26,616 bases of DNA. Origin: SIG588 sp964515215 (lineage in GTDB: Bacteria; Bacillota; Clostridia; Oscillospirales; Acutalibacteraceae). Location: contig CAZESL010000019.1 in the NCBI GenBank assembly GCA_964515215.1, positions 1 to 26,616 on the forward strand. Reading direction: 5' to 3'. The position numbers and the translations under genes were made by a program. The notes under the pieces were generated by a model. The model was not told the DNA's origin. It saw nothing but the letters and a program-made list of their open reading frames with translations, and searched no databases. Below are positions 6,927-15,275 of the stretch, in pieces; the first letter of the stretch is position 1, and each line of letters starts with the position of its first letter.

Positions 6927-8075
6927 TTATTCCCCGCCGAACGCCTTTTTCAATTTGTCGAAAAAGGATTGGCGTTTTTGATAATTCTTCTCGCTTGTGG
7001 CTTCGTCGAACGCGCGGAGTGCCTTCTTCTGCTCGTTGCTCAGATTCTTCGGGATCTCCACCGTGAGGCGCACGAGCAGGTCGCCCGCGCCGCGTCCTTG
7101 CAGATGCGGGAACCCCTTGCCGCGCAGGCGAATGACCTCGCCCGGTTGCGTACCTTCTTTGATGGTCTGAGTCACCTTGCCGTCGAGTGTCGGGATCTCC
7201 ACGTCGGCACCGAGCGCCATCTGCGCAAAGGTGAGCGGCAATTCGCACACGATATCGTAACCGCGGCGTTCAAACACGGGGTGAGGTCTCACCGAGACCT
7301 GCACCTGCAAGTCGCCTGCAGGGCCGCCGTTGGCGCCCGCGTTGCCCTTACCGCGAATGGAGATGACCTGCCCTTCGTCGATGCCCGCGGGTATGTTGAT
7401 GCCGACCGTGCGACGGGCGGTGGTCTGTCCGCTGCCGTGGCAGGTCTTACACGGCGTTTCGATGATCTTCCCGCGACCGCGACACCGTGAGCAAGTGGTC
7501 TGGGTCTGCATCGCGCCGAACGGCGTTTGTTGCACGCGGCGTTCCTGCCCCGTACCGTTACACTGCGGGCAGGTCTTCACACCTGCGGCGGATTCCGCAC
7601 CGCTGCCGTTACAGGCGGTGCAACGCTCCACCACGTTCACTTCCACCTGTTTCTTACACCCACGTGCCGCCTCTTCAAACGAGATGAACACCGAAGCCCC
7701 GATATCGCTGCCGCGACGCGGTGCGTTCGGGTTGGAACGACGACCGCCGCCACCGCCGAAGAAGGAGGAGAAGATGTCCCCGATATCGCCGAAATCGACG
7801 TCGAAGCCACCGCCGCCCCAGCCGCCGGCACCCGCACCGAAGTTCGGATCTACCCCCGCGTGACCGTATTGGTCGTAGCGCGCGCGTTTTTCCGCATCCG
7901 ACAGCACTTCATATGCCTCGTTCGCCTCTTTAAAGCGCGCTTCCGCCGCCGCATCACCGGGATGCAGGTCGGGGTGGTTCTCCTTCGCCACACGGCGATA
8001 GGCCTTTTTAATTTCATCGTCGGACGCGCCCTTTTGCACACCCAACACTTCGTAAAAATCGCGTTTATCCGCCAT
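6927..8075 (-). CDS. dnaJ: Chaperone DnaJ (Hsp40)
   Basis: A type I J-protein of 382 residues that stimulates the ATPase of DnaK and hands it unfolded substrates in the cytoplasm. Domains in order: J-domain (1-70) with HPD in ENHPDLHPGD, a Gly/Phe-rich linker (about 75-120), the zinc domain with all four CxxCxGxG repeats (CTACNGSG, CPQCNGTG, CSRCRGRG, CKTCHGSG), and the C-terminal substrate-binding domain. Full length, no missing key residue. It is last in the HrcA-controlled operon, after dnaK and a 59-bp spacer containing a hairpin. Its Shine-Dalgarno AGGGGG lies just after that hairpin. It ends at a strong terminator. Confidence 0.97.
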   Translation of the reverse strand: MADKRDFYEVLGVQKGASDDEIKKAYRRVAKENHPDLHPGDAAAEARFKEANEAYEVLSDAEKRARYDQYGHAGVDPNFGAGAGGWGGGGFDVDFGDIGDIFSSFFGGGGGRRSNPNAPRRGSDIGASVFISFEEAARGCKKQVEVNVVERCTACNGSGAESAAGVKTCPQCNGTGQERRVQQTPFGAMQTQTTCSRCRGRGKIIETPCKTCHGSGQTTARRTVGINIPAGIDEGQVISIRGKGNAGANGGPAGDLQVQVSVRPHPVFERRGYDIVCELPLTFAQMALGADVEIPTLDGKVTQTIKEGTQPGEVIRLRGKGFPHLQGRGAGDLLVRLTVEIPKNLSNEQKKALRAFDEATSEKNYQKRQSFFDKLKKAFGGE

Positions 8076-8091
8076 TACTCAATAACCCCCT

Positions 8092-8126
8092 GTCGGGGAC
8101 TGTTGCGTAATGCAGCAATCCCCGAC
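8092..8126 (-). promoter_or_regulatory. Hairpin in the dnaK-dnaJ spacer
   Basis: GTCGGGGA (8092-8099) pairs with TCCCCGAC (8119-8126), with further inner pairing GTTGC/GCAGC. There is no U-run in the minus direction, so it is not a classic terminator. Its position just upstream of the dnaJ Shine-Dalgarno suggests RNA processing or protection that sets the DnaK:DnaJ ratio. Confidence 0.5.
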
Positions 8127-8134
8127 CGTGTTCA

Positions 8135-9940
8135 TTATTTTACGTCGCCGTCGTAGAAGCCGTCCTCGTTCGGAGCGGAGCCGTCGGCAGGCGCGCCGTC
8201 CTGCGGTGCGTTCGCCTGATACACCTTCGCCGACACGGCGTAGAACGCCTGCATCAGTTCTTCCTGACGCGCCTTGATATCGTCGTAGTTATCGCCCTTG
8301 AGCGCTTCCTTCACCGCGGCGATCTTACCCTCAAGATCCGCTTTGTCGGCGGCATCCAGTTTCTCGCCCAGTTCGGTGATCGCCTGTTCGCACTGATACA
8401 CCGCCTGATCGGCCGCGTTGCGGGTCTCCACGTTTTCGCGGTTCTTCTTATCTTCCGCGGCGTACTGCTCGGCTTCCGCCACCGCACGCTCCACGTCTTC
8501 CTTCGACATATTGGTGTTCGAGGTGATGGTGATGTGCTGTTCGCGACCCGTACCCTTATCCACCGCGCTGACGTTCACGATGCCGTTCGCGTCGATATCG
8601 AAGGTCACTTCGATCTGCGGAACGCCGCGACGTGCGGGAGCAATACCGTCCAAATGGAACATACCGAGGGTCTTATTGTCTTTTGCAAACTCGCGCTCGC
8701 CCTGCAACACGTGGATCTCAACCGACGGCTGATTGTCCGCCGCAGTGGAGAAGATCTGGCTCTTCTTGGTGGGGATGGTGGTGTTGCGCTCGATCACGCG
8801 GGTCATCACGCCGCCCATGGTTTCGACACCCAGCGACAGCGGGGTGACGTCGAGCAGCAGAAGGCCCTTCACTTCACCGCCGAGCACACCGCCCTGCAGT
8901 GCCGCGCCCATCGCCACGCACTCATCGGGGTTGATGCCCTTGAACGGCTCTTTGCCCATGAAGTTCTTCACCGCTTCCTGCACCGCGGGAATACGGGTGG
9001 AACCGCCGACGAGCAACACCTTGTCGATCTGCGACGCCGCAAGACCGCTGTCGGACAGCGCCTGCTTCACGGGATTCATGGTCTTCTGCACGAGATCCGC
9101 CGTGATCTCGTTGAACTTCGCGCGGGTGAGGGTCATATCAAGGTGCTTCGGGCCGGTCGCATCCGCCGTGATAAACGGCAGGTTGATGGAAGCGGTAGCG
9201 GAACCCGACAGTTCAATCTTCGCCTTTTCCGCCGCTTCGCGCAGACGCTGTACCGCCATCTTGTCGGCAGACAGATCCACACCGTTTTCGGCCTTAAACT
9301 CCGCAACCATCCAATCCACGATCTTCTGGTCGAAATCGTCACCGCCGAGGCAGTTGTTACCCGCGGTCGCAAGCACTTCCTGCACGCCGTCGCCCATCTC
9401 GATGATGGACACGTCGAAGGTGCCGCCGCCCAGGTCGTACACCATGATCTTCTGATCGTTTTCCTTGTCGATACCGTACGCCAACGCCGCGGCGGTCGGC
9501 TCGTTGATGATACGCTTCACTTCCAGACCCGCGATCTTACCCGCGTCTTTGGTCGCCTGACGCTGTGCGTCGGTGAAGTACGCGGGCACGGTGATGACCG
9601 CTTCGGTCACCTTATCGCCGAGATACGCTTCCGCATCCTGCTTCAGTTTCGTCAGGATCATCGCGGAGATCTCCTGCGGGGTGTAGGACTTGTCGTCGAT
9701 GGTCACCTTACGGGACGAGCCCATATCACGCTTGATGGACGCAATGGTACGGTCGGGATTGGAGACCGCCTGCTGTTTTGCCACGCGGCCCACCACGCGT
9801 TCGCCTTCCTTCTTGAACGCCACGACCGACGGGGTGGTACGGGCACCTTCCGCGTTGGGGATGACGACCGCTTCGCCGCCTTCAATGACCGCGACACACG
9901 AGTTGGTAGTACCGAGGTCGATACCGATAATTTTTGCCAT
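8135..9940 (-). CDS. dnaK: Chaperone DnaK (Hsp70)
   Basis: An ATP-dependent Hsp70 of 601 residues that binds exposed hydrophobic segments of unfolded proteins. The N-terminus IGIDLGTTNSCVAVIEGG is the phosphate-1 motif, followed by VPAYFTDAQRQATKDAG, DLGGGTFDVSI (phosphate 2) and LLVGGSTRIPAVQ (adenosine motif). The linker LLLLDVTPLSLGVETMGG leads into the substrate-binding domain, and a helical lid follows. The C-terminus is short and acidic (FYDGDVK), as in Firmicutes. The start is set by AGGAGG before the ATG at 9940. It lies between grpE and dnaJ and is expected to be repressed by HrcA at CIRCE. Confidence 0.98.
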   Translation of the reverse strand: MAKIIGIDLGTTNSCVAVIEGGEAVVIPNAEGARTTPSVVAFKKEGERVVGRVAKQQAVSNPDRTIASIKRDMGSSRKVTIDDKSYTPQEISAMILTKLKQDAEAYLGDKVTEAVITVPAYFTDAQRQATKDAGKIAGLEVKRIINEPTAAALAYGIDKENDQKIMVYDLGGGTFDVSIIEMGDGVQEVLATAGNNCLGGDDFDQKIVDWMVAEFKAENGVDLSADKMAVQRLREAAEKAKIELSGSATASINLPFITADATGPKHLDMTLTRAKFNEITADLVQKTMNPVKQALSDSGLAASQIDKVLLVGGSTRIPAVQEAVKNFMGKEPFKGINPDECVAMGAALQGGVLGGEVKGLLLLDVTPLSLGVETMGGVMTRVIERNTTIPTKKSQIFSTAADNQPSVEIHVLQGEREFAKDNKTLGMFHLDGIAPARRGVPQIEVTFDIDANGIVNVSAVDKGTGREQHITITSNTNMSKEDVERAVAEAEQYAAEDKKNRENVETRNAADQAVYQCEQAITELGEKLDAADKADLEGKIAAVKEALKGDNYDDIKARQEELMQAFYAVSAKVYQANAPQDGAPADGSAPNEDGFYDGDVK

Positions 9941-9980
9941 GATAAGTTCCTCCTAATTGTTGTTCATTATATTGTATTTT

Positions 9981-10532
9981 TTAATTTGCCACTTTGACCA
10001 TCGCGGGGCGCAACACGCGATCCCCCAGACGGTAACCCTTTTGAAACACCTGCGTGACCGTTTCGGTCTCGACGTCTTCGGCATCTTCCCGCATCACTGC
10101 ATTGTGCAGTTCGGGATCAAAGGGTGCGTTTTCGGCTTCGATCTCGGCAAGGCCCATATCCGAAAGGGCCTTTTCGAGTTGGCGAATGATCATTTCCATA
10201 CCGGTCTTGTATTCTTCGCCTGCGGGAGCGGTCGCCGCCCGCTCGAGGTTGTCCAGCACGGGAAGCAGGGATTTGAGCAATTCGCCCTTAGTGAACAGAC
10301 CGATCTGCTCCTTTTCCTGCTCGGTGCGCCGCTTGTAGTTGGAGTATTCCGCCAGCATCCGCTTGTAAGCGTCTTCCTGCGCCTCCAGTTTTTCCTTCGC
10401 CTCTTTCAGTTCGGCCGCAAGGGCGGTGGCGGATTTTTCCTTTTTCTTTTTCGGTTTTTCCTCCGCTTTGGGAGTTTCTTCGACCGCGGCTTCCTCGGCG
10501 GCGGTCTCGGTAGTCTTTACTTCCTCATCCAT
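9981..10532 (-). CDS. grpE: Nucleotide exchange factor GrpE
   Basis: A 183-residue protein that releases ADP from DnaK. The first roughly 40 residues are highly charged (glutamate- and lysine-rich). A long coiled coil follows (about 40-100), then NYKRRTEQEKEQ, LLPVLDNLERA and the C-terminal beta domain with PFDPELHNAVMREDAEDVETETV and VLRPAMVKVAN, all diagnostic. The frame is open to 10622, but GGAGG 8-9 nt before the ATG at 10532 sets the start. Only 16 bp separate it from the hrcA stop, so the Shine-Dalgarno lies in the tight junction of the operon. Confidence 0.97.
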   Translation of the reverse strand: MDEEVKTTETAAEEAAVEETPKAEEKPKKKKEKSATALAAELKEAKEKLEAQEDAYKRMLAEYSNYKRRTEQEKEQIGLFTKGELLKSLLPVLDNLERAATAPAGEEYKTGMEMIIRQLEKALSDMGLAEIEAENAPFDPELHNAVMREDAEDVETETVTQVFQKGYRLGDRVLRPAMVKVAN

Positions 10533-10548
10533 ATCCTGAATCCTCCGT

Positions 10549-11583
10549 TTATTGTGCAAGCCGTCCGAGCAGACGGCTGAGCGCGCTTGCCAAATATTCC
10601 ATACGCGGGATGGTAACGGCATAGTTCATACGTTGCGGACCGATGACCGCGAGCGCCCCTTCCCCGCCGTTTCCGCCGCGGTACCGTGCCGTGATAACAC
10701 CCGATCCGTCCAGTTCGGGATATACGCTTTCGCCGCCGAGCACCACCTGCACACCGTCCGCGGGCGGGGTGAGCAGTGCCGTCAGCAACTCGCTGTGAGA
10801 CAGAAAACCCAACAGCCGCAACGCTCGTTCGGCACTGTAATCGGGATACTGCAACAGATTGAGTTGACCTTTCAGCGTAACTTCGGTTGCGGTCGCCTCG
10901 CTTGCCAGTTCAAGCAAGGCGGTCAGTATCGGCATACGGTAAAGACCTTCCTCCCCAAACGAGAGCACCATTCCCTGCACGGCGGGCAAGGTGATGTCCG
11001 ACAGCGGATGTCCGCCGAAGCAAGCCTCCAGTGCCGCCGCCGTTTCGTGCAACGCCGCCGCCGAAACGGGACGGTCGAAACTGCACAGACGATTGCGTAT
11101 CACACCCGATGCGGTCATCAGCACCACCGCCGCCATACGCGAGGAAATGTACATCACTTCCAGACGGCGTACCGTGGCCCCTTGCTCACTCGGTGAGGTG
11201 GAGACCGCCGCGCAGCCTGTCACCGTCGCCAGCAATTCCGCCGCTACGCGCACCAAACGGGCGGGATCACTGCCCGCCGACAGAAGCACGCGATCTACGT
11301 CCCGCTTCTGTTCCAGTGATAACGAACGGTGCGGCATCAAGCGGTCGATATAGAGCCGAAAGGCGGTTGCCGTCGGCACACGTCCCGCCGAGGTGTGCGG
11401 CTGTGTGAGCAGACCTGCTGCCGAAAGTTCCGCCATCTCGTTACGAATAGTCGCGGAAGAAACGGCGTTTCCCAGCGCATCTGCCAGCCACTTGGAACCG
11501 ACCGGTTCCCCCGTTGCCACATACGCATCGATCATCGCGGCAAGTATACGTTGCTTGCGTTCGCTGATAGCGACCGTTTCCAT
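10549..11583 (-). CDS. hrcA: Heat-inducible transcription repressor HrcA
   Basis: A 344-residue repressor that binds the CIRCE operator and depends on GroEL for activity. The N-terminal winged helix is evident: SERKQRILAAMIDAYVATGE, PVGSKWLAD, then SSATIRNEMAELSAAGLL and TSAGRVPTATAFRLYID. A GAF-like dimerisation region and the C-terminal IGPQRMNY motif follow. Full length. First gene of the operon, with the perfect CIRCE element 35 bp upstream of its start, so it represses itself together with grpE, dnaK and dnaJ. No groESL is present in the window. Confidence 0.97.
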   Translation of the reverse strand: METVAISERKQRILAAMIDAYVATGEPVGSKWLADALGNAVSSATIRNEMAELSAAGLLTQPHTSAGRVPTATAFRLYIDRLMPHRSLSLEQKRDVDRVLLSAGSDPARLVRVAAELLATVTGCAAVSTSPSEQGATVRRLEVMYISSRMAAVVLMTASGVIRNRLCSFDRPVSAAALHETAAALEACFGGHPLSDITLPAVQGMVLSFGEEGLYRMPILTALLELASEATATEVTLKGQLNLLQYPDYSAERALRLLGFLSHSELLTALLTPPADGVQVVLGGESVYPELDGSGVITARYRGGNGGEGALAVIGPQRMNYAVTIPRMEYLASALSRLLGRLAQ

Positions 11584-11617
11584 CGCCGTTCCCCCCTTTT
11601 CGTACCGCTTCGGGCAA

Positions 11618-11644
11618 TTAGCACTCTTGCGCCGAGAGTGCTAA
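11618..11644. promoter_or_regulatory. CIRCE operator
   Basis: A perfect CIRCE: TTAGCACTC (11618-11626), a 9-bp spacer, and GAGTGCTAA (11636-11644). It lies 10 bp downstream of the hrcA -10 element, so bound HrcA would block the transcription start region. This gives a direct prediction of heat-shock control of the four-gene operon. Confidence 0.97.
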
Positions 11645-11653
11645 GCCTTCTAT

Positions 11654-11682
11654 AATTTACCACTCCCCGCCCGTAATGTCAA
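11654..11682 (-). promoter_or_regulatory. Promoter of the hrcA operon
   Basis: Minus strand: -35 TTGACA (11677-11682), a 17-bp spacer, and -10 TAAATT (11654-11659). The start of transcription is expected near 11647, at the edge of CIRCE. Confidence 0.75.
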
Positions 11683-11811
11683 GAGTTTTTTATGAATGAT
11701 TTGTAACGATTTTATCGAAAAATCGGAAACAACCCCCACGCATAATACGTCGCCATCGGTTTACCCTATTATTGGCAGTTATACACACATCAAACAAAAA
11801 GGAGAAGTTTT

Positions 11812-12054
11812 ATGGAACAGAAACCCAAAAAAACCATTCGCATACACCCCGCACCGCCGACGGCGCTGACACAGGAGATCCCCACCCCCGACGTCGTGCA
11901 TACCTTTGAGGTACCGCCCCGCGCCTTCGGTGACGGTGAGGCGCGTATGATGCCGACCGAGGGGCGCGACAGCATCACCTCGGACGTACTGGGCAGTTAC
12001 ACCGGTACCCCCGCCGACGGCGGTGTACCCGAGCAGGATGCGGACGATCTGTGA
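11812..12054 (+). CDS. Small acidic protein of unknown function (80 aa)
   Basis: An 80-residue protein starting MEQKPKKTIRIHPAP, with AAGGAG placed 7 nt before the ATG. The first ten residues are basic; the rest is acidic and proline/glycine-rich, ending DVLGSYTGTPADGG then PEQDADDL. There is no membrane segment, signal peptide or cysteine. The end resembles small conserved Clostridia proteins I have seen with a similar tail, but no function is known to me. It is transcribed divergently from hrcA, away from CIRCE. Its stop codon is embedded in a 30-bp perfect palindrome. The antisense frame over this region has no ribosome-binding site and is rejected. Confidence 0.7.
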   Translation: MEQKPKKTIRIHPAPPTALTQEIPTPDVVHTFEVPPRAFGDGEARMMPTEGRDSITSDVLGSYTGTPADGGVPEQDADDL

Positions 12055-12080
12055 TGAAAAGCCGTACGGCTTTTCATCAC
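12051..12080. repeat. 30-bp perfect palindrome over the stop codon of the 80-aa gene
   Basis: The arm GTGATGAAAAGCCGT is followed directly by its exact reverse complement, with no loop. It begins at the last sense base of the gene and contains its stop. There is no U-run after it, so if it ends transcription it is not a textbook intrinsic terminator; it may protect the 3' end of the mRNA. Confidence 0.7.
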
Positions 12081-12205
12081 GGCGAGTTTCCGCTTGCGGG
12101 CATACACCGCGCCCGCATTTCGCCTGCGGCGAAACCGCGAAAACGTCGCGGGTTAAGTGCTGAAACGGCGATGCGTTTTCACTTTCGAATGTTCGGTCGT
12201 ATAAC

Positions 12206-12228
12206 GGACGTGCGATGCACGCCCCTAC
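12206..12228 (-). repeat. GTAG-headed REP-like hairpin
   Basis: On the minus strand GTAG heads an 8-bp stem GGGCGTGC / GCACGTCC (one G-T position) with loop ATC. The flank CGGTCGTATAACGG upstream is shared with the copy at 12573, and CTACCGCACG downstream with the copy at 26578. Confidence 0.65.
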
Positions 12229-12380
12229 CGCACGGTTCAAAACGGCGCTGTTACCCTTGGCCCCCTTTCGTAAGAAAGGTGCTTGTCATAAAGGGGTGCT
12301 GTCCGAACATCGCCCGCGTTCAGTGTTTCACGTAGTTGTTTCGGCGATGTTCCTAAGAATGAACGCACAAGTTCGAGCAA

Positions 12381-12436
12381 CCTCAAGGCTCCCTTGTGTA
12401 AAGGGAGCTGGCGGCGTAGCCGCCTGAGGGATTGTT
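12381..12436 (+). repeat. Dispersed repeat unit with CTCCCTTGTG stem
   Basis: GGCTCCCTTGTGTAAAGGGAGC forms a hairpin, followed by the second palindrome GGCGGCGTAGCCGCC and CTGAGGGATTG. Related but diverged units occur at 20081-20155 and, inverted, at 20171-20288. Such units are common between genes in gut Clostridia; the mechanism of spread is not known to me. Confidence 0.6.
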
Positions 12437-12572
12437 TACGCGTTCATTCTCCCAATGGAGACTGAGGGAGTTTAGCGGTGCATCCACTCCTTCCGTCACT
12501 CGCTGTCGCTCGTGCCACCTTCCTCGGGGAGGAAGGCAACGCCTGCCGCGGGTGGGCGATCGGTCGTATAAC

Positions 12573-12599
12573 GGTGCGTCGAAGATCGCCGCACCCTAC
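12573..12599 (-). repeat. GTAG-headed REP-like hairpin
   Basis: On the minus strand GTAG heads GGTGCG-g-CGA, loop TCT, then TCG-a-CGCACC: a stem with one internal mismatch, as is usual for REPs. The stem sequence is unrelated to the other copies; only the GTAG foot and the design are shared. Confidence 0.65.
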
Positions 12600-12633
12600 A
12601 ACCGCCGTTTCAAGCTTGTGTGAAACCCACGAC

Positions 12634-12654
12634 GGACGTGCAACGCACGCCCTC
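12634..12654 (-). repeat. GAGG-headed REP-like hairpin variant
   Basis: On the minus strand GAGG replaces GTAG at the foot and overlaps the stem GGGCGTGC / GCACGTCC (loop GTT). The stem is identical to the copy at 12206-12228, 406 bp away, except for the loop. Confidence 0.5.
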
Positions 12655-12768
12655 ATTTCGTATTCATTGCTCCGTAATTTCCACGTATTTTATTGCAATC
12701 TGCACAAACCCCTCAAAGAAAACCCACCTATTTCCACCGCCGTCCTTGTAATTTCACCCAAAAACCGC

Positions 12769-12797
12769 TTGCTTTTTCCGTGCAGTAGGTGTATAAT
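12769..12797 (+). promoter_or_regulatory. Promoter of the glycogen phosphorylase gene
   Basis: -35 TTGCTT (12769-12774), a 17-bp spacer, and a consensus -10 TATAAT (12792-12797). Transcription would start near 12804, giving a leader of about 35 nt with the Shine-Dalgarno GAAAGGGG before the ATG at 12839. Confidence 0.75.
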
Positions 12798-12838
12798 GGA
12801 GTATCTACTTTTATTCCCAAGAAAGGGGTAACCGTTTT

Positions 12839-15262
12839 ATGGCCAGTAAGAAGTCTGCACCGAAAGCACAAGAACCGTCGCTCGCTCAGCTGTTGGAAGC
12901 GAAGTTGTCACACAACTTCTCGCTGCAACCTGCCGATGCCAGCAACGAACATTTTTATAACGCACTGGTGCTCGTCCTGCGCGACAAACTGCGCGCGGCG
13001 CGCATTCAGCACATTCACGAAGCGCACGAGCAGGATGCCAAGCAGGTATACTACCTCTGTATGGAATTCTTGATGGGGCGCTCGCTCAAAAACACGCTGT
13101 ACAACCTGAACCTCACCGAAGAGGCAGAAGCCGTGATGGCGAACTACGGCGTAAAACTGGAGAAGTTGTACGAGTTGGAATCCGATGCCGGTCTCGGCAA
13201 CGGCGGTCTCGGCCGCCTTGCCGCCTGCTTCCTCGATTCGCTCGCCACCGAAAAGATTCCCGCCATCGGCTACTCGCTGCTCTACGAATACGGCATTTTC
13301 CGCCAGAAATTGGTGGACGGTTGGCAGACCGAGATGCCCGATATGTGGTTGCCCGGCGGCAAGAGTTGGTTGCTCCCCCGCCCCGAACTGACCAAGAAAG
13401 TGCTGTTTGACGGCCATATCCGCGAAAGCTGGAACGAAGGGCATCACAGCATCGAACATGAGAACGCCACCACCGTGTTGGCGCAAGCGTTCGACCTGAT
13501 GGTCGCGGGCAAGGACGGCCGCGGTGTTTCCACCCTGCGCTTGTGGAGTGCCACCGCCCCCGGCATGGATATGTCGCTGTTTAACCAAGGCGAATATATG
13601 CGTGCGATGGAGCAAAAAGCAATGGCGGAGGTCATTACCCAAGTGCTGTACCCCGCCGATAATCACCGTGAAGGCAAGTCGCTGCGTCTGTCGCAGCAGT
13701 ACTTCCTCGTCTCCGCCTCCGTGCAGGATATCGTCGAACGTCACCTGCAAACACACCCGACGCTGGACGATCTGCCCGACCACGCGGCGGTACACATCAA
13801 CGACACCCACCCCACGTTGGCGATCCCCGAGCTTATGCGTATTCTGCTGGATGAATGCGGCTACACGTGGGACGATGCGTGGAACATCGTCACCCGCACC
13901 TTCGCGTACACCAACCATACGGTGATGGCCGAGGCACTGGAATGCTGGCCGGAAGATCTGTTCCGTCAGCGCCTGCCGCGTATCTATCAGATCGTGTGCG
14001 AGATCAACGACCGCTTCGGTGCCGCAATGATGAAAGCCACGAACGGTGACGTGGAAAAGGTCAGCCGTATGGCGATCCTCAGTTACGGCGTGGTGAAGAT
14101 GGCAAACCTCTGTGTGGCGGCGTGCCATTCGGTGAACGGCGTGTCCCGCCTGCACAGTGAGATCGTGAAGGACACCGTGTTCCACGACGCCTACACCGTC
14201 ACCCCCGAAAAGTTTAAGAACGTAACCAACGGTATCGCACACCGTCGTTGGCTGTGCCAGGCAAACCCCGCACTCACCGCGTTTTTGAAGGAACGCATCG
14301 GCGACGGCTTTGCACTGGACGGCAGTGAACTCGCGAAACTCCGCGCCTTTGCGGACGATAAAGCGACCTTGGAGGAATTCGCCGCTATCAAACGGCAGAA
14401 CAAGGAACGGTTTGCGAAATACGTGCAAAAGCAGTGCGGCGTGGTGCTGGATCCCGATTCCATGTTTGACGTGCAGGTGAAGCGTCTGCACGAATACAAG
14501 CGCCAGCATTTGAATGCCTTGAACATTCTGCACACCTATCTTACGCTGAAAGACAACCCGCAGATGGAGTTTACCCCGCGCACCTATCTGTTCGGTGCCA
14601 AATCCGCACCGGGCTATTACGTGGCCAAGGAGATCATCCGCTTTATCTGCTACCTCGCCGACCTCATCAACAACGACCCCGCCGTGAAAGACAAGATGAA
14701 GGTGGTCTATTTGGAAGACTACCGCGTGACCCTCGCGGAACGCTTGATGCCCTCGGCAGATATCAGTGAGCAGATCTCGCTGGCGGGCACCGAAGCGTCG
14801 GGTACGGGCAACATGAAGTTGATGATGAACGGTGCGGTCACCCTGGGCACGCTCGACGGTGCCAACGTGGAGATCTATAATGCCGTGGGAGACGACAACA
14901 TCTTCCTCTTCGGTATGCGTACCGAAGAGGTGGAAGCGCTCAAACGCCAAGGGTACGATCCGCGCGCGCTGTATAATCAGAATCCCCGCATCCACCGCGC
15001 CATCGACTTTATGTATAAAGGTTTCGGCGGGCGCACCTTCCATGAGGTGGCGGATGCGCTGGTCGCGCGCGACCCGTATATGGTGCTGGCGGACTTTGAA
15101 GATTACTGCCGCGCACAGCGCCTCTCGGGCGAAGTGTACCGCGACCGCGAGCGTTTTGCCAAAATGGCACTGCTCAACACGGCGGGCAGCGGCGTGTTCA
15201 CCTCCGACCGTGCGATTGAAGACTACGCGCGTGACATCTGGCACGCCGACGGGCTGAAATAA
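12839..15262 (+). CDS. glgP: Glycogen/alpha-glucan phosphorylase
   Basis: A PLP-dependent enzyme of 807 residues (GT35) that releases glucose-1-phosphate from the ends of glycogen or maltodextrin. Motifs: YYLCMEFLMGRSLKN, DAGLGNGGLGRLAACFLDS, YEYGIFRQ, HINDTHPTLAIPELMR, NVTNGIAHRRWL, VKRLHEYKRQ and EASGTGNMKLMMNGA, in which Lys of NMK (about residue 660) carries PLP. The length is normal for bacterial enzymes. It stands alone with its own promoter and terminator; no other glycogen genes are in the window. The long antisense frame over it is a shadow of its codon bias. Confidence 0.97.
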   Translation: MASKKSAPKAQEPSLAQLLEAKLSHNFSLQPADASNEHFYNALVLVLRDKLRAARIQHIHEAHEQDAKQVYYLCMEFLMGRSLKNTLYNLNLTEEAEAVMANYGVKLEKLYELESDAGLGNGGLGRLAACFLDSLATEKIPAIGYSLLYEYGIFRQKLVDGWQTEMPDMWLPGGKSWLLPRPELTKKVLFDGHIRESWNEGHHSIEHENATTVLAQAFDLMVAGKDGRGVSTLRLWSATAPGMDMSLFNQGEYMRAMEQKAMAEVITQVLYPADNHREGKSLRLSQQYFLVSASVQDIVERHLQTHPTLDDLPDHAAVHINDTHPTLAIPELMRILLDECGYTWDDAWNIVTRTFAYTNHTVMAEALECWPEDLFRQRLPRIYQIVCEINDRFGAAMMKATNGDVEKVSRMAILSYGVVKMANLCVAACHSVNGVSRLHSEIVKDTVFHDAYTVTPEKFKNVTNGIAHRRWLCQANPALTAFLKERIGDGFALDGSELAKLRAFADDKATLEEFAAIKRQNKERFAKYVQKQCGVVLDPDSMFDVQVKRLHEYKRQHLNALNILHTYLTLKDNPQMEFTPRTYLFGAKSAPGYYVAKEIIRFICYLADLINNDPAVKDKMKVVYLEDYRVTLAERLMPSADISEQISLAGTEASGTGNMKLMMNGAVTLGTLDGANVEIYNAVGDDNIFLFGMRTEEVEALKRQGYDPRALYNQNPRIHRAIDFMYKGFGGRTFHEVADALVARDPYMVLADFEDYCRAQRLSGEVYRDRERFAKMALLNTAGSGVFTSDRAIEDYARDIWHADGLK

Positions 15263-15275
15263 GGATAAAACGATT

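Larger units (their letters stand above)
12055..12768. repeat. Gene-free region packed with palindromes and dispersed repeats
   Basis: About 700 bp with no credible gene. Beyond the items listed separately it holds the hairpin TTTCGCC-tgc-GGCGAAA (12118-12134) and the inverted repeat GAACATCGCC / GGCGATGTTC (12305-12314, 12343-12352). GAATGAACGC / GCGTTCATTC (12357-12366, 12440-12449) frames the repeat unit at 12381-12436. A further unit at about 12451-12545 has CTTCCTCGGGGAGGAAGG at its centre. ACCCTTGGCCCCC at 12253 matches 20081 and 26543. It looks like a landing zone for several families of small non-autonomous elements. Confidence 0.7.

Noticed and set aside
8534..9997. Antisense frame (487 codons) across dnaK
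   Set aside because: A shadow of dnaK codon usage. Antisense frames over DnaK are a known source of false gene calls.
11779..12240. Minus-strand 153-codon frame opposite the 80-aa gene
   Set aside because: It crosses a palindrome and the repeat region, lacks a ribosome-binding site and has no recognisable domain. The plus-strand gene has a good Shine-Dalgarno and a sensible composition.
12055..12768. CRISPR array
   Set aside because: There are many palindromes, but no regularly spaced identical repeats with unique spacers, and no cas genes in the window.
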